Shown one piece after another: positions 21,409 through 33,390 of a DNA stretch of 64,000 bases (position 1 is the stretch's first letter; each line of letters begins with the position of its first letter). The notes beneath the pieces were generated by a model. The model searched no databases and was not told the DNA's origin. It was given only the letters and a program-made list of their open reading frames with translations. Location of the stretch: NCBI GenBank assembly GCA_946122785.1, contig CAMGYJ010000006.1:54208066-54272065 (forward strand). Reading direction: 5' to 3'. Source of the DNA: Linum tenue. Taxonomy: Eukaryota; Streptophyta; Magnoliopsida; Malpighiales; Linaceae. The position numbers and the translations under genes are program-made.

Positions 21409-22250
21409 TGATAGACCGTTAATTACACATGTTTTACCCCTATTCTTACACCGTTTGAGATGTGGTTTCTCGTGTTTTAGGCCGATTTCACGCTAGGTTG
21501 TGCATGTTTGTGATATTTCAGGTCCTAGTACGTGAATGGAGGCTTGGGAGCGAGTTTGGGGGCGATTGGACGAAGATCGGACGCGTGGCGAGGTGCTGAG
21601 GAAGCCACACGGGCATTCCTGGAACCCACACGGCCGTGCAAGTCATGCTCGTGGCCGTGTGATTTGTGCCGAGAGCAAACACGGGCAGGGTGGAATTTCC
21701 ACACGGCCGTGTGACCCTGGCCGTGTGGGAAGCCTGAAGCTCGATTAATTGAGACGCAGCGTTTTGGAAGCCACACGGGCAACTGGGTAAGCCACACGGC
21801 CGTGTGGCCTGCCCGTGTGAGTCGGGAAATCTGGGTTTTTACCCAATTCCGAGCCACAAGTGAGAGAATCGATTTTCTGGAGCAAAAACAGAGTTTTAGA
21901 GAGAGAAAGAGCGAAGAACAAACCCTATGAGCTATTTGGAGTGGATTTCTCACCATTGAAGCCTAGATTGCGTCCCCAGGAGTGAAGATTGACATCCCAG
22001 AGCAGATTTTCCTCATCTTTATGAGTATGACTACTCTGATTTCTATTTTCTTCTCTCTCTATGGAGTAGAACCATTCTCTCACTTGGGTATGAAGAACCC
22101 TAGTTCCATGTGTTAGGGATTTGATTGTAATGACTTGGGATAATTATACAGTTTGGTTTTAATCGAATGATGCATGATTCATTGAATTGATTGAAGTCCG
22201 ATCAACTTTTCTTGATTTCTGCTGCAACCTGAGATAGATAGAATCTGATT
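21409..22250 (+). repeat. Element A 5' LTR (truncated)
   Basis: Matches the first ~840 bp of the 3' LTR at 41134 and stops after TAGAATCTGATTA, where the 3' LTR goes on with GGTTGTTAGAGC. It contains the CACACGGCCGTGTG palindromes at about 21612-21820. Confidence 0.9.
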
Positions 22251-22262
22251 ATTCGTAGAAGA

Positions 22263-23604
22263 GATCGACGACTCCTTCCCGGGTGAGCGATTGCTGGCGA
22301 TGACACTGGTGGACAGCGTGGCCCCTTGGTATTCTGACTTTGCCAATTATCTGGTGGGCAAGCAGTTACCCAAGGGGATGGCTACTCATGCAAAGCGCAA
22401 GTTCTTCTCCGATCTGAAGCATTACTTCTGGGAGGATCCTTACCTCTTCAGAATCGGAGCAGACGGTGTGATCCGGCGCTGTGTCATGGAGCACGAGATG
22501 GGAGACATCCTGTCTCAATGCCACGAGGGACCTACTGGAGGTCACCATGGAGGAAACCGCACGGCACGGAAGGTGCTACAGTGGGGCTTCTATTGGCCCT
22601 CGCTCTTCAAGGATGCAGACACCTTCGCACGACAGTGCGACCGCTGCCAACGGTCAAGTAACATTTCTTCCCGGGATGAGATGCCCCAACATATCTCTAT
22701 TATTTGTGAAATTTTTGATGTTTGGGGTATCGATTTCATGGGCCCATTCCCTCCATCTTTTGGCAATCTGTACATATTGGTTGCAGTGGACTACGTCTCG
22801 AGGTGGGCAGAAGCTCAAGCCATGCCCATCAATGATGCAAGACGGGTCTGCTCATTTCTGAAGCAGCTGTTCTCCCGGTTTGGGACACCTCGCTCCATCA
22901 TTAGTGATAGAGGAACCCATTTTCAAGGGCAATTCACTAAACTCCTCTCTCGCTATGGCGTTAAGCATCAGGTGTCGGTGGCCTACCATCCCCAGTCAAA
23001 TGGGCAGGCCGAGCTGACGAACCGGGAGCTAAAACGAATAATTGAAAAGACGATGGATCAGTCCCGCAAGGATTGGTCCACCAAGCTCGATGATGCTCTT
23101 TGGGCGTATAGGACGGCCTATTAAAATCCGATTGGCACTTCTCCCTATAGGCTTGTCTATGGGAAGGCGTGCCATTTGCCGGTAGAGCTAGAGCACAAGG
23201 CCTTCTGGGTCATTAAGCTGCTAAACCTGGATTTGAGTGTTGCATGTACAGAACGTAAGTTGCAGTTGCTGGAGTTGGAGGAGTGGCGTTACCACGCCTA
23301 CGAGAACACCCTGCTCTACAAGGAGCGCACCAAGCGTCTCCACGACGCTCGGTTGAGGGGCCCGAAAGAGTTTCAGGTAGGTGATCATGTTCTACTCTTC
23401 AATGAACGCCTGAAACTCTTCCCGGGCAAGCTCTGTTCGAGGTGGTCGGGACCCTTCACGGTCACCCAAGTTTTCCCGCACGGTGCGGTGGAGATCAGCA
23501 ATGCTCAAACCGAGCCATTCAAGGTGAATGGCCACCTCCTAAAGCTGTATTTGGGAGGTGCTGTCGAGCGCGCAGAGCTGCTGATCAAGCTCGAGGACCC
23601 TTAG
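22263..23604 (+). pseudogene. Element A integrase remnant
   Basis: Collinear with the integrase half of B's polyprotein. HHCC zinc finger ([11 protein letters not shown] ... CDRCQR), catalytic-core motifs ([32 protein letters not shown]) and the C-terminal domain ([19 protein letters not shown]) are all present. The frame runs from the deletion junction to the normal pol stop but is broken by one TAA at 23122-23124, where B has AAG. Without gag, RT and RNase H, and with no start of its own, it cannot be a working integrase gene. Confidence 0.92.
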
Positions 23605-23779
23605 TTCCTCTACTGGCGTCCAGCTAAAAGACGGTAAAGAAGCGCTTGTGGGGAGGCAACCCCACCGAGGTTTGCATTTTCTTACCTTTGTCCTTTTGAT
23701 TTTTGTGTTTTTTTTGAGTCTTGAGGTGTTGTTCCAGAGTCGAATGTCATTTTTGAGTGAAAACAGGTTGAATTCGGGG

Positions 23780-24130
23780 CTCCAGCAGTCCACACGGCCA
23801 TGCCTGAAACTCACACGGCAGTGTGGTTTTGAGCCCTTGGCAGTGTGAAGGCTCGGCATAATCCACACGCCAAATGTGCATTTCACACGACCGTGTGGAT
23901 TACCTCGGCCAGGCCGTGTGACCGACACGGGAAACTCTGATTCTCACACGGCCGTGTGGTTTTGAGCCCTTGGCCGTGTGAGCTCTCGGCATTTTCCACA
24001 CGGCCAGATGTGCATGTCACACGGCCGTGTCGGCCAACACGGGCACACCCCGCACCTCACACGGCCATGTGAACCTGTCCGTGTGGCTCAGCCACGGGCT
24101 ATAAATTCGGTCGACACGGCCGAGTGGTCA
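23780..24130 (+). repeat. Element A pol-ORF2 spacer array of CACACGGCCGTGTG palindromes
   Basis: Repeated CACACGGCC, GGCCGTGTG and full palindromes with CACGGCCGTG core (for example near 23945 and 24018), spaced by 10-30 bp. Position and spacing mirror B's array at 32950-33385 but with outer bases CA...TG instead of TG...CA. Confidence 0.9.
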
Positions 24131-24928
24131 GAAAATTCAAAATCACTCGCCGGAATCCTCCCCCCCTCGCCGGAAAACCGCGACTTTTCACCCTCCTTGG
24201 CGAATTTCGGCCATTTTTGGTCGGTTTTTCACAAATCCAACACCACACCCACCCTTCCCTCACCATTATCGGCCTATCCCTCGTTTTTTAGGTGATTTGG
24301 GTCGATTTTGAGTCACCGGAGGCGATTTCCGGCAAGGCTCCGATGAGCACTTCCGGGCACTTTTTCGGCTTTTCGTCGCTTCCATCGGCTTCCCCTCATC
24401 ATCCCCAACACCTCTACTTGAGTCTCCAGGTTTGATTTTGCCCTTAACTATGTTAATTAGGGAGAATTGGGTGTTAGGGTGCATGTTTAGAGAACCTCTT
24501 TGAATCTTGTGAATTTTGTGCAATTGATTGAGGGGAATGCTTGGATTATGTCTGAGTTGTGTTGGGCAATGTCCCCCTTGCTAATTTGAGCCCTTGTGTG
24601 CAAGAATTTTGCCAATTTCATGCTTAACTTAATAGTGCACACAAGGTGTTCGATGAAATGCCTGTTTTCCATGCCATGTTGTGGGCACCGGTTGGGGCCC
24701 TTAATGATGTGATTTGAGGGTGTATTTGCTATGGATGTGAACCTTAAGTTGCCTAATTTATCGTGAATGTGCATCCCCACTCAGATTATGCTTGATTGAT
24801 CGAGTTTTTCACCCCCGAACTATGGATGAAACCATGGTTAGGCTGTTTTCTGTTCTTAAGTGTGGGGGTGTGATTGACCTTTTCTTTGGCTCTTTTGGTT
24901 CCACTTTGGGTTGTTCTTTTGCAGGATC

Positions 24929-25731
24929 ATGACGAAACCCGACCCCAAGCACCCGTTCATTCGGGATTTGAAGCGGGGCCCCTACCAGGATCGGTTCAAG
25001 CAGGTCCTAGCCTGCTCGTTTGGGCAGCACCACTGCTGGTCCAGGCGAGAGTTTGAGCAGTTGCACTGCTATGAGCACTTCGCCGCCATCGTCACCAACC
25101 GCCCGTGGCGCCGTTTGCTCTACATCCGCGAGAAGGTCTACCACGAGCCCGTGCTGGAGTTCTACACGACCTTCAAGCACGCATCCACGGAGAGCTGGAC
25201 AGACAGTAACGCCGTCAAGTTCCGGCTCGGCGGTGTACGTGTACCACGGCCTATGAGCTACCACGAGCTGGCCGCTGCTCTCGAGCTCGGCCTGGCCGAT
25301 AGTGAGGAATTCGTCACCGAGGTCAACGATCCGGTGGGTGTGAACTTCAGGACGCAGTACACCCGCCTCGCTCAGCCAGGCCAGCAGCGTCCCTTCACTG
25401 CAGGGAAGACGAAGGCTAGCACCCTGCAGCTCGACAACCGCATCCTCCACCACCTGCTGGCAAAGTCCTACACCCCAGCTTCGGACAGCGCCAGCGCCAT
25501 CACCAAGCGGGCCCTGTACTTCATACAGTCTATCCACCAGGCCGACCATCCTCTCCACTTGGGTTCTGTGGTGGCCAGAACCTTTGAGAAGAGTGCTTCC
25601 GAGTTGAAGAGCCTGCACTGCACTCCCCTCATCACACGCCTGGTCACCTACTTCGGGTTTTCACTGCAGGGGTGCACAGTGTAGGGGAGCACTAGTGTCT
25701 TCGGCAGAGAGACGATTAGTCGCATGCACCT
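24929..25731 (+). pseudogene. Element A ORF2, 5' part (env-position protein)
   Basis: Homologous to B ORF2 from MTKPDPKHPFIRDLKRG onward, with the shared motifs EFYTTFKH, SYHELA, ASTL, LLHHLL.KSYTP, DHPLHLGSVVARTF and LKSLHC.PLITRLVT. A stop (TAG at 25682-25684, where B has GAG) interrupts it, and B is inserted 50 bp further on, in frame with the rest at 38730. The start follows a splice-acceptor-like TTTTGCAG at 24917-24924. Confidence 0.88.
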
Positions 25732-25736
25732 GCTGC
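25732..25736. repeat. Target site duplication of element B, left
   Basis: GCTGC, matching 38730-38734. Confidence 0.85.
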
Positions 25737-27077
25737 TGATAGACCGTCATTTACACATGTTTTTACCCTCATACTAACACCGTTTGAGGTGTTGATTCTC
25801 GTGTTTTAGGCCGATTTCACGCTAGGTTGTGCTTGGTTGTGTTATTTCAGGTCCTAGTACGGGAATGAAGGCTTAGGAGCGAGTCTGGGGTCGATTGGAT
25901 GAAGAACGGACGAAGGGCAAGCTTTTGGAGGAGTGCACGGCCAGACCAGGGGGCTGCACGGCCGTGCACTAGTGCCATTTGGCCGTGCGCCTCATGACGA
26001 GAGCTTGCACGGGCACAATCCAGGCTTGCACGGCCGTGCGCCTGGCCGTGCAAGAAGGCTGAGCTTAATAAACAAAACGGTGCGTTTGATGTTGCACGGC
26101 CAGATTGGGGTGGTGCACGGCCGTGCACCTGCCCGTGCACCTGGGGAAATCCGGTTTTAGTGCCTAATCCGAGCCAAAAGTGAGAGAATCGTTTTTTCAG
26201 AGCAAAAACAGAGCCCTAAAGAGAGAAAGTGCGAAGAACTCATCCTAGAAGCTATCTTGGAGCTGGATTTCATCGAATCGAGCCTGGAGATCGCCATAGG
26301 AGTGAACATCATCGTCCCGGAGCAGATTATCCTCATCGTTATGAGTATGACTAATCCGATTCTTGTTTTCTCTTCTCTCTCTATGGAGTAGAACCCTTCT
26401 CTCACTTGGGTATGAAGAACCCTAGTTCCTGATGTTAGGGTTTTGATTGTAATGACTTGGGAGTGATATTATTGTTTGATTTTAATCGAATGACGCATGT
26501 TTCATGAATTGATTTGAGTCTGATCAGCTTGTTTCAATTTCTGCTTCAACCTGAGATAGATAGAATCTGATTAGGTTGTTAGAGCCTCTTCATTCGATAG
26601 TAGGAGATTGGCTATACGAGAGTTAGCCAGTTTACTGCTTTGTACTGGTGTTCTTGGCGCCAGTAGTGGAGTTCTGTGTTCATAGCCTCAGCTTTCTATC
26701 CCGGTGAAGACTAGTCGTCTGCCGGGTAGTTAGACTGAGAGGGCTTGGTCAGCTTAAGAGATTCCAAGCTACTGTCGGATCTTCCGCAGTCTAATCAACA
26801 GTAAATCAACCCAGGGAATTACAATTGAACCTAACTAAGGGGCTAGGGGGACTCAATCCCGAGTGACTCTTAACTGCTTTTGAAAACCGAACCATTTCCT
26901 GCTTTCTTACTGCTTTTGCTTAAACAACAATCATTCGAACTAAGTTGCTAGATAATAGAGAATCACGGAGTAAGCAGTAGATCTAGACCTCGGGTTGATA
27001 ATTAAACTTGCCTGTTACTGCATTCCCGGACTGCGATTGCACTTGGTCGCAGTTTGGTGTTGTGTTTTGGCGTGTCA
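25737..27077 (+). repeat. Element B 5' LTR, 1,341 bp
   Basis: TGATAGACCGTCATTTACAC ... TTTTGGCGTGTCA. It carries TGCACGGCCGTGCA palindromes and half-sites at 25935-26145. Differences from the 3' LTR that I found are near 25861, 25995, 26219 and 26989. Confidence 0.95.
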
Positions 27078-27083
27078 AGTTTT

Positions 27084-27101
27084 TGGCGCCGTTACCGGGG
27101 A
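27084..27101 (+). promoter_or_regulatory. Element B primer binding site
   Basis: TGGCGCCGTTACCGGGGA, six bases after the LTR end. It matches the 3' end of tRNA-Asp (complement) with one mismatch, the usual primer of Athila elements. Confidence 0.8.
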
Positions 27102-27213
27102 CCCCTCTAGGTTATTGGGGAAACGTGATAATTTGTTACTCTAGCTTTTATTTTCCGTATTTTATCTCTTCCACCTGTGTGCCTTCACGGGTTGCTTCTA
27201 CTGATTGTGTGCA

Positions 27214-27219
27214 GGTAGT
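27214..27219 (+). promoter_or_regulatory. Candidate splice donor just before gag
   Basis: GTGCAG|GTAGTG with the cut after 27214, seven bases before the gag ATG at 27222. Joined to the acceptor at 34197 it would remove gag-pol exactly and make ORF2 the first ORF. The pairing is inferred. Confidence 0.35.
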
Positions 27220-27221
27220 GC

Positions 27222-30200
27222 ATGACCCGTAGCCAGTCGGGAGATCTACTACCATTAGACCAGGAGCTTGAACGAACTTGTAGGAACTTCAAGCGGGCTC
27301 TAAAGGCGCGACTGGCTGCGGAGGAGGCGCTGTCACAGCTGCAGTTAGAAGAAGAAGAAGAAGAAGAAGGCGAGATGGGGGATCCTCAGAACCACAATCT
27401 GATCCCCGAGGAGCAGACCATGGGATCCTACTGGACCGCAAGGGCTGCGGACATGAGGTCACCTATTCAACACCCTCAGGTCCCAGCCAACAACTTTGAG
27501 GTGAGCACCTCCGTGATCACCATGCTGCGCGGTTCAGTAGTGTTCCGTGGTAAGGAGGGAGAGTGCCCTCGATCACACCTCAGGCGATTCCACGAGCTCA
27601 TCGATGGAATCAAGATCAACGGGGTCCCAGCAGATGCCATCCAGCTGCGGTACTTCCCTTTCACTCTTGAGGGGCAGGCCAAGGAGTGGCTAGACACTCG
27701 ACCTCCGGGCTCCATCACCACGTTCGCCAACCTGGCGGACAAGTTCCTCACCCGCTACCATCCTCCATCCAAGACAGCTGATCTCCAGAAGCAGATTACA
27801 CACTTTTCTCAGGATGAGGATGAGACCATTAGGGATGCTTGGGAGAGGTACACCAGCCTCTTTCTCAGGTGTCCCAACCATGGTTTCAATGATGCGTTTA
27901 AGGTGGGCACCTTCTATCACGCCCTCTTCCCGGAGGACAAGCAGCTGATCGATTCGGTTTGTGGCGGGAACATGCTGACCAAAACCCCGCCACAGCTGAA
28001 TCAACTCTTTGAGGAGATGGCGGAGAATGGTTATGACTGGGGCACTGCCAGGAGATCGAGACGAGCACCTGGAAGGGGCGTGCATGCTGTGGGCACCCAG
28101 TCATCTGATCTGGTGCAGGTGGTATCGAAGCTGGTTTCAGCTATCGATCGTTCTGGTTTGATTGCAGGTACCGGACAGCCGCAGGCGATGCACTGCCAGT
28201 GGTGTGAGAGCTCTCATCACACCGTGGAGGACTGTCAGGCTATGAGGGAGTCGTCCACTCCCCAGGAGCAGGTGGATTTCATCGGGAATGCCAGGCGCTT
28301 TGACCCCTACAGCAACACCTATAATGAGGGGTGGCGCCAGCATCCTAATTTTTCTTGGGCTGGGCCAAATCCCAGACCACCAGCTCCCCAGGGACCTCCC
28401 GGTTTCCAGAGGCCTCCATTCCAGCCCAGACAGGGGCAATTTCAGCAGCAACAGCAGCCACTCTACCAGCCCAGACAGGGGCCAGTTCCACCTCAGTCGC
28501 AGGCACGACCATTTCCACAGGCTGAGGCAGCCCCAGCACAGGTTGACCCGATGGCGGAGCTGAGAGATCTGGTGGGTTCTTTGGCCTCCTCCAGTGCGAG
28601 TAAGTTCACTAACATTGAGCAGTTCATGGAGAAAGCTTCTGGCAAGTTCTTGGAGCTAGAAGCTGGTCAGAGAAACACACAGGCTGTGCTGCGAGATATA
28701 CAGACCCAGCTTGGTGGTGTTGCACAGGCTGTTGCTCGGAGGACTCCAGGTACCTTGCCTGGTCAGACTATTCCTCACCCGCAGAACCAGGATGAAAACT
28801 GCAGTGCCATCACAACCAGGAGTGGCAAGGTGACTGCAGATCCACCTGTTCGAGCAGAGGAGAAAGAGACCCCTGCTTCAGCACTTCCAGCTAATCAGGA
28901 AGAAATGGAGAAGGAGGTTGAGGTGCCTGCTCCTACACCGCAACCAGTGGTGAAGGAGTATGTACCCCAGCTTCCCTTTCCTACTCGGTTGCACAAAGAC
29001 CGACTGGAGACTGAGTTTGCCAAATTCATGGCAATGCTGAAGCAGGTGAATATTAGCATGCCCTTCGTGGAGGCATTATCGAAGATGCCCAAGTATGCCA
29101 AGTTCATGAAGGATCTCCTCACCAATAAGAGGAAGCTTGGGGAGCTGTCTACGGTGATGCTGAACGAGGAGTGTTCTGCCATCCTGCAGAACAAACTACC
29201 AGAGAAGCGAAAAGATCCAGGGAGTTTCACTATCCCTTGCATGATTGGTAGTTTGCATGTAGGGAAGTCCTTGGCGGATTTAGGCGCTAGCATTAATGTC
29301 ATGCCTTATTCATTGTTTAAGAAGCTAGGCCTAGGTGAACCCAGTAATACTAGGATGAGCATCCAGCTCGCTGATAGATCTATTGTGCATCCTAGGGGTA
29401 TAGCAGAGGACTTGATAGTCGCAGTAGGGCCATTTTCATATCCTGTTGATTTTGTGATTTTGGACATAAATGAGGATGTTGATGTGCCATTGATACTGGG
29501 TAGACCTTTTCTCGCCACCGCCAAGGCACTGATTGATGTTAATGATGGGAAGCTGATTTTGAGAGCTGGGGGTGAACAAATCACCTTCTCTGTTTCTGAT
29601 AATATGAAACACCCCCAGCTCCATGATGATCTTGATTACTGTGATGTTGTTGCTGATTTTGAGACCGCACTCGCCATCACGAGTGCGGGTACTGATGATT
29701 TCCTTGAGCGTTGTCTTTTGCTAGGGGAACAGGCATCACAGGATGTGCAGCTGGCGGAGCAGCTGGCGGAGCTGGACGAGGCTGCGAGCGAGGGGCGAGA
29801 GATGCCATTCCAGCCGATTCCCGTCTCGCCCCGGCTCGCTACATCATTGGAGGAGCCACCAGAGTTGGAGCTTAAACCCCTCCCATCTCATCTGGAGTAT
29901 GCATTTCTCCGGGAGGGGAATAAGCTCCCGGTTATTATTAGCTCGGATCTGACCCCCGAGCAGAAGAGCAAGCTGGTGGCTCTGTTGCAGAAGTATGCCC
30001 GGGCCATGGCATGGAAGATCACTGACATCAGAGGCATTAGCCCATCCTTCTGCTCTCACAGAATCTTAATGGAGGATGAGGTTAAGCCAGTCAGACAGCC
30101 GCAGAGGAGATTGTCTCCTAACTTGGAGGCAGTGGTCCGGGCAGAGATCGTGAAGCTCATGGATGCAGGGATCATTTTTGCTATATCTGATAGCAAGTGG

Positions 30201-32765
30201 GTCAGCCCCACTCAGGTGGTCCCGAAGAAAGGCGGGATGACTGTGGTCCCGAACGAGAAGAAGGAGTTGATCCCGATGCGGACCGTGACCGGCTGGAGAG
30301 TCTGCATCGATTACCGGCGCCTGAACGACGCCACCAGGAAAGATCATTTTCCCCTACCTTTCATTGACCAGATGCTGGAGAGGTTGGCGGGCCATGAGTT
30401 CTACTGCTTCCTGGATGGCATGTCTGGGTACTTCCAGATTCCGATTGCACCGGAGGATCAGGAGAAGACCACATTCACTTGCCCCTTCGGCACTTTTGCT
30501 TACCGGCGGATTCCATTTGGGCTGTGTAACGCACCGGCGACCTTCCAGAGATGCATGCTGGCTATCTTTGACCGACTGGTTGGAGAGATCATGGAAGTCT
30601 TCATGGATGATTTCTCGGTATATGGAGACTCCTTCACTCATTGTCTCCATAACCTGGAACTCGTTCTGAAGAGGTGCGAGGAGACGAATCTGGCACTCAG
30701 CTGGGAGAAGTGCCATTTCATGGTTCGTGAGGGTATCGTGCTTGGGCACAAGATCTCCAAGAAGGGGATTGAGGTAGATCGCGCGAAGATTGAGACGATC
30801 AGTCAGCTACCTCCTCCCGTTTCTGTGAAGGGGATTCGCAGCTTTCTGGGTCATGCAGGCTTTTACCGGCGCTTCATCAAAGACTTCTCGAAGATTGCCC
30901 TGCCGTTGACCAAGCTGTTGGAGAAGGATGCGCCATTCCAGTTCACTCCAGAGTGCACAGCCGCATTTGAGACTCTGAAGGAGAAGCTTACCCATGCCCC
31001 TATCATGGTGACTCCTGACTGGTCTCTTCCTTTTGAGCTGATGTGCGATGCGAGTGATTATGCAGTCGGAGCAGTTCTGGGTCAGAGACGCGAGAAACAC
31101 TTCCAGCCCATCTACTACGCGTCGAAGACCTTGAACGACGCACAGGAGAACTACACCACCACAGAGAAGGAGCTCCTCGCTGTGGTGTATGCATTTGACA
31201 AGTTCCGACCCTATCTGGTGCTCTCTCATGTGGTGGTTTACACTGACCACTCGGCGATTCGTTATCTGATGAGCAAGGCTGATGCCAAGCCTAGGCTCAT
31301 CCGCTGGATCTTGCTGCTGCAGGAGTTCGATATCGAGATCCGGGACAAGAAGGGAGCCGAGAATGTTGCTGCTGATCATCTTTCACGGTTGGAAGCCCCT
31401 CCGGTGGACAACTTCGAGGAAGAGATCGACGACTCCTTCCCGGGTGAGCGATTGCTGGCGATGACCCTGGTGGACAGCGTTACCCCTTGGTATTCTGACT
31501 TTGCCAATTATTTGGTGGGCAAGCAGTTACCCAAGGGGATGGCTACTCATGCGAAGCGCAAGTTCTTCTCCGATCTGAAGCACTACTTCTGGGAGGATCC
31601 TTACCTCTTCAGAATCGGAGCAGATGGCGTGATCCGGCGCTGTGTCATGGAGCATGAGATGGGAGATATCCTGTCTCACTGTCACGAAGGACCCACTGGC
31701 GGTCATCATGGAGGAACCCGCACGGCGCGGAAGGTGTTACAGTCGGGCTTCTATTGGCCCTCGCTCTTCAAGGATGCAGACACCTTCGCACGCCAGTGCG
31801 ACCGCTGCCAAAGGTCAGGTAACATTTCTGCCCGGGATGAGATGCCCCAACATATATCTGTTATTTGTGAAATTTTTGATGTTTGGGGTATCGATTTCAT
31901 GGGCCCATTCCCTCCATCTTTTGGCAATCTGTACATTTTGGTTGCAGTGGACTACGTCTCGAGGTGGGCAGAAGCTCAAGCCATGCCCACCAATGACGCA
32001 AGACGGGTCTGCTCATTTCTGAAGCAGCTGTTCTCCCGGTTCGGGACACCTCGCGCCATTATTAGTGATAGAGGAACCCATTTTCAGGGGCAATTCACTA
32101 AACTCCTCTCTCGCTATGGCGTTAAGCATCAGGTGTCGGTGGCCTATCACCCCCAGTCAAATGGGCAGGCCGAGCTGACGAACCGGGAGTTAAAACGCAT
32201 AATTGAAAAGACGGTGGATCAGTCCCGCAAGGATTGGTCCACCAAGCTCGATGATGCTCTCTGGGCGTATAGGACTGCCTATAAGAACCCGATTGGCACT
32301 TCTCCCTATAGGCTTGTCTATGGGAAGGCGTGCCATTTGCCAGTAGAGCTAGAGCACAAGGCCTTCTGGGCCATTAAGCTGCTAAACATGGATTTGAGTG
32401 TTGCAGGTACAGAACGTAAGTTGCAGCTGCTGGAGTTGGAGGAGTGGCGTTACCACGCCTACGAGAACACCCTGCTCTACAAAGAGCGCACCAAGCGTCT
32501 TCACGACGCTAGGTTGAGGGGCCCGAAGGAGTTTCAGGTAGGTGATCGTGTTCTGCTCTTTAATGCACGCCTGAAACTCTTTCCGGGCAAGCTCCGTTCT
32601 AGGTGGCCGGGTCCTTTCACGGTGACCCAAGTTTTCCCGCATGGTGCGGTGGAGATCAGCAATGCTCAAACCGAGCCATTCAAGGTGAATGGCCACCTCC
32701 TAAAGTTGTACTTGGGAGGTGCTGTCGAGCGCGCAGAGCTGCTGATCAAGCTCGAGGACCCTTAG
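27222..32765 (+). CDS. Element B gag-pol polyprotein, 1,847 residues
   Basis: One uninterrupted frame. Gag: retrotrans_gag-type core at about residues 140-260 ([25 protein letters not shown]), then a Pro/Gln-rich tract, and before it a CCHC knuckle [14 protein letters not shown] at about 325-338. Protease: [10 protein letters not shown] at about 685, with D-L-G as the active triad. Reverse transcriptase: [22 protein letters not shown] and the catalytic FMDD box at residues 1127-1130. RNase [33 protein letters not shown] at about 1265-1385. Integrase: HHCC finger at about 1485-1530 and D1558, D1616, E1651, with 34 residues between the last two by my count. C-terminal integrase domain follows to the end. 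All catalytic residues are present, so it should encode a working replication set. Gag and pol are fused in one frame without a visible frameshift or stop. Confidence 0.95.
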   Translation: MTRSQSGDLLPLDQELERTCRNFKRALKARLAAEEALSQLQLEEEEEEEGEMGDPQNHNLIPEEQTMGSYWTARAADMRSPIQHPQVPANNFEVSTSVITMLRGSVVFRGKEGECPRSHLRRFHELIDGIKINGVPADAIQLRYFPFTLEGQAKEWLDTRPPGSITTFANLADKFLTRYHPPSKTADLQKQITHFSQDEDETIRDAWERYTSLFLRCPNHGFNDAFKVGTFYHALFPEDKQLIDSVCGGNMLTKTPPQLNQLFEEMAENGYDWGTARRSRRAPGRGVHAVGTQSSDLVQVVSKLVSAIDRSGLIAGTGQPQAMHCQWCESSHHTVEDCQAMRESSTPQEQVDFIGNARRFDPYSNTYNEGWRQHPNFSWAGPNPRPPAPQGPPGFQRPPFQPRQGQFQQQQQPLYQPRQGPVPPQSQARPFPQAEAAPAQVDPMAELRDLVGSLASSSASKFTNIEQFMEKASGKFLELEAGQRNTQAVLRDIQTQLGGVAQAVARRTPGTLPGQTIPHPQNQDENCSAITTRSGKVTADPPVRAEEKETPASALPANQEEMEKEVEVPAPTPQPVVKEYVPQLPFPTRLHKDRLETEFAKFMAMLKQVNISMPFVEALSKMPKYAKFMKDLLTNKRKLGELSTVMLNEECSAILQNKLPEKRKDPGSFTIPCMIGSLHVGKSLADLGASINVMPYSLFKKLGLGEPSNTRMSIQLADRSIVHPRGIAEDLIVAVGPFSYPVDFVILDINEDVDVPLILGRPFLATAKALIDVNDGKLILRAGGEQITFSVSDNMKHPQLHDDLDYCDVVADFETALAITSAGTDDFLERCLLLGEQASQDVQLAEQLAELDEAASEGREMPFQPIPVSPRLATSLEEPPELELKPLPSHLEYAFLREGNKLPVIISSDLTPEQKSKLVALLQKYARAMAWKITDIRGISPSFCSHRILMEDEVKPVRQPQRRLSPNLEAVVRAEIVKLMDAGIIFAISDSKWVSPTQVVPKKGGMTVVPNEKKELIPMRTVTGWRVCIDYRRLNDATRKDHFPLPFIDQMLERLAGHEFYCFLDGMSGYFQIPIAPEDQEKTTFTCPFGTFAYRRIPFGLCNAPATFQRCMLAIFDRLVGEIMEVFMDDFSVYGDSFTHCLHNLELVLKRCEETNLALSWEKCHFMVREGIVLGHKISKKGIEVDRAKIETISQLPPPVSVKGIRSFLGHAGFYRRFIKDFSKIALPLTKLLEKDAPFQFTPECTAAFETLKEKLTHAPIMVTPDWSLPFELMCDASDYAVGAVLGQRREKHFQPIYYASKTLNDAQENYTTTEKELLAVVYAFDKFRPYLVLSHVVVYTDHSAIRYLMSKADAKPRLIRWILLLQEFDIEIRDKKGAENVAADHLSRLEAPPVDNFEEEIDDSFPGERLLAMTLVDSVTPWYSDFANYLVGKQLPKGMATHAKRKFFSDLKHYFWEDPYLFRIGADGVIRRCVMEHEMGDILSHCHEGPTGGHHGGTRTARKVLQSGFYWPSLFKDADTFARQCDRCQRSGNISARDEMPQHISVICEIFDVWGIDFMGPFPPSFGNLYILVAVDYVSRWAEAQAMPTNDARRVCSFLKQLFSRFGTPRAIISDRGTHFQGQFTKLLSRYGVKHQVSVAYHPQSNGQAELTNRELKRIIEKTVDQSRKDWSTKLDDALWAYRTAYKNPIGTSPYRLVYGKACHLPVELEHKAFWAIKLLNMDLSVAGTERKLQLLELEEWRYHAYENTLLYKERTKRLHDARLRGPKEFQVGDRVLLFNARLKLFPGKLRSRWPGPFTVTQVFPHGAVEISNAQTEPFKVNGHLLKLYLGGAVERAELLIKLEDP

Positions 32766-32945
32766 TTCCTCTACTGGCGTCCAGCTAAAAGACGGTAAAG
32801 AAGCGCTTGTGGGGAGGCAACCCCACCGAGGTTTGCATTTTCTTACTCTTTTTCCTTTGATTTTGTGTGTTTTTGAGTCTTGAGACGTTGATCTGGATTT
32901 CCGTGTCGTGTTTGAGTGAAAACAGGTTGATTTCGGGACCCCAGC

Positions 32946-33390
32946 AAGGTGCACGGCCAGAAAATCAGCTTGCACGGCCGTGCACATCCTCGGCCATGCC
33001 GTGCGCGCTCTCGCACCAAGTTGCACGGCCAAAAGTGCATTGTGCACGGCCGTGCACATCCTCGGCCAGGCCGTGCGCGCTCTCGCACCAAGTTGCACGG
33101 CCAAAAGTGCATTGTGCACGGCCGTGCACATCCTCGGCCAGGCCGTGCGCGCTCTCGCACCAAGTTGCACGGCCAAAAGTGCATTGTGCACGGCCGTGCA
33201 CATCCTCGGCCAGGCCGTGCGCGCTCTCGCACCAAGTTGCACGGCCAAATGTGCTATGTGCACGGCCGTGCAACTCACTCGGCCAGGCCGTGTCGGCCTG
33301 CACGGGCAAAATGTCAAGGTGCACGGCCGTGCGCCTCTGCCCGTGCAGCCGAGCACGGGCTCTATAAATGGCCGTGCACGGCCATTTGGG
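32946..33390 (+). repeat. Element B pol-ORF2 spacer: 72-bp tandem repeat of TGCACGGCCGTGCA palindromes
   Basis: TTGCACGGCCAAA begins at 33021, 33093, 33165 and 33237, an exact 72-bp period, with a partial copy before and diverged copies after. Each unit holds one full palindrome, one half-site TGCACGGCC and one GGCCGTGCG. The period is a multiple of three and lacks stops, which makes several long but spurious frames here. Confidence 0.93.

Noticed and set aside
25007..25618. 203-codon minus-strand frame opposite element A's ORF2, and 34130-34882 opposite B's ORF2
   Set aside because: Mirror frames of a GC-rich coding region. The plus frame is conserved between A and B and has the sensible protein composition.
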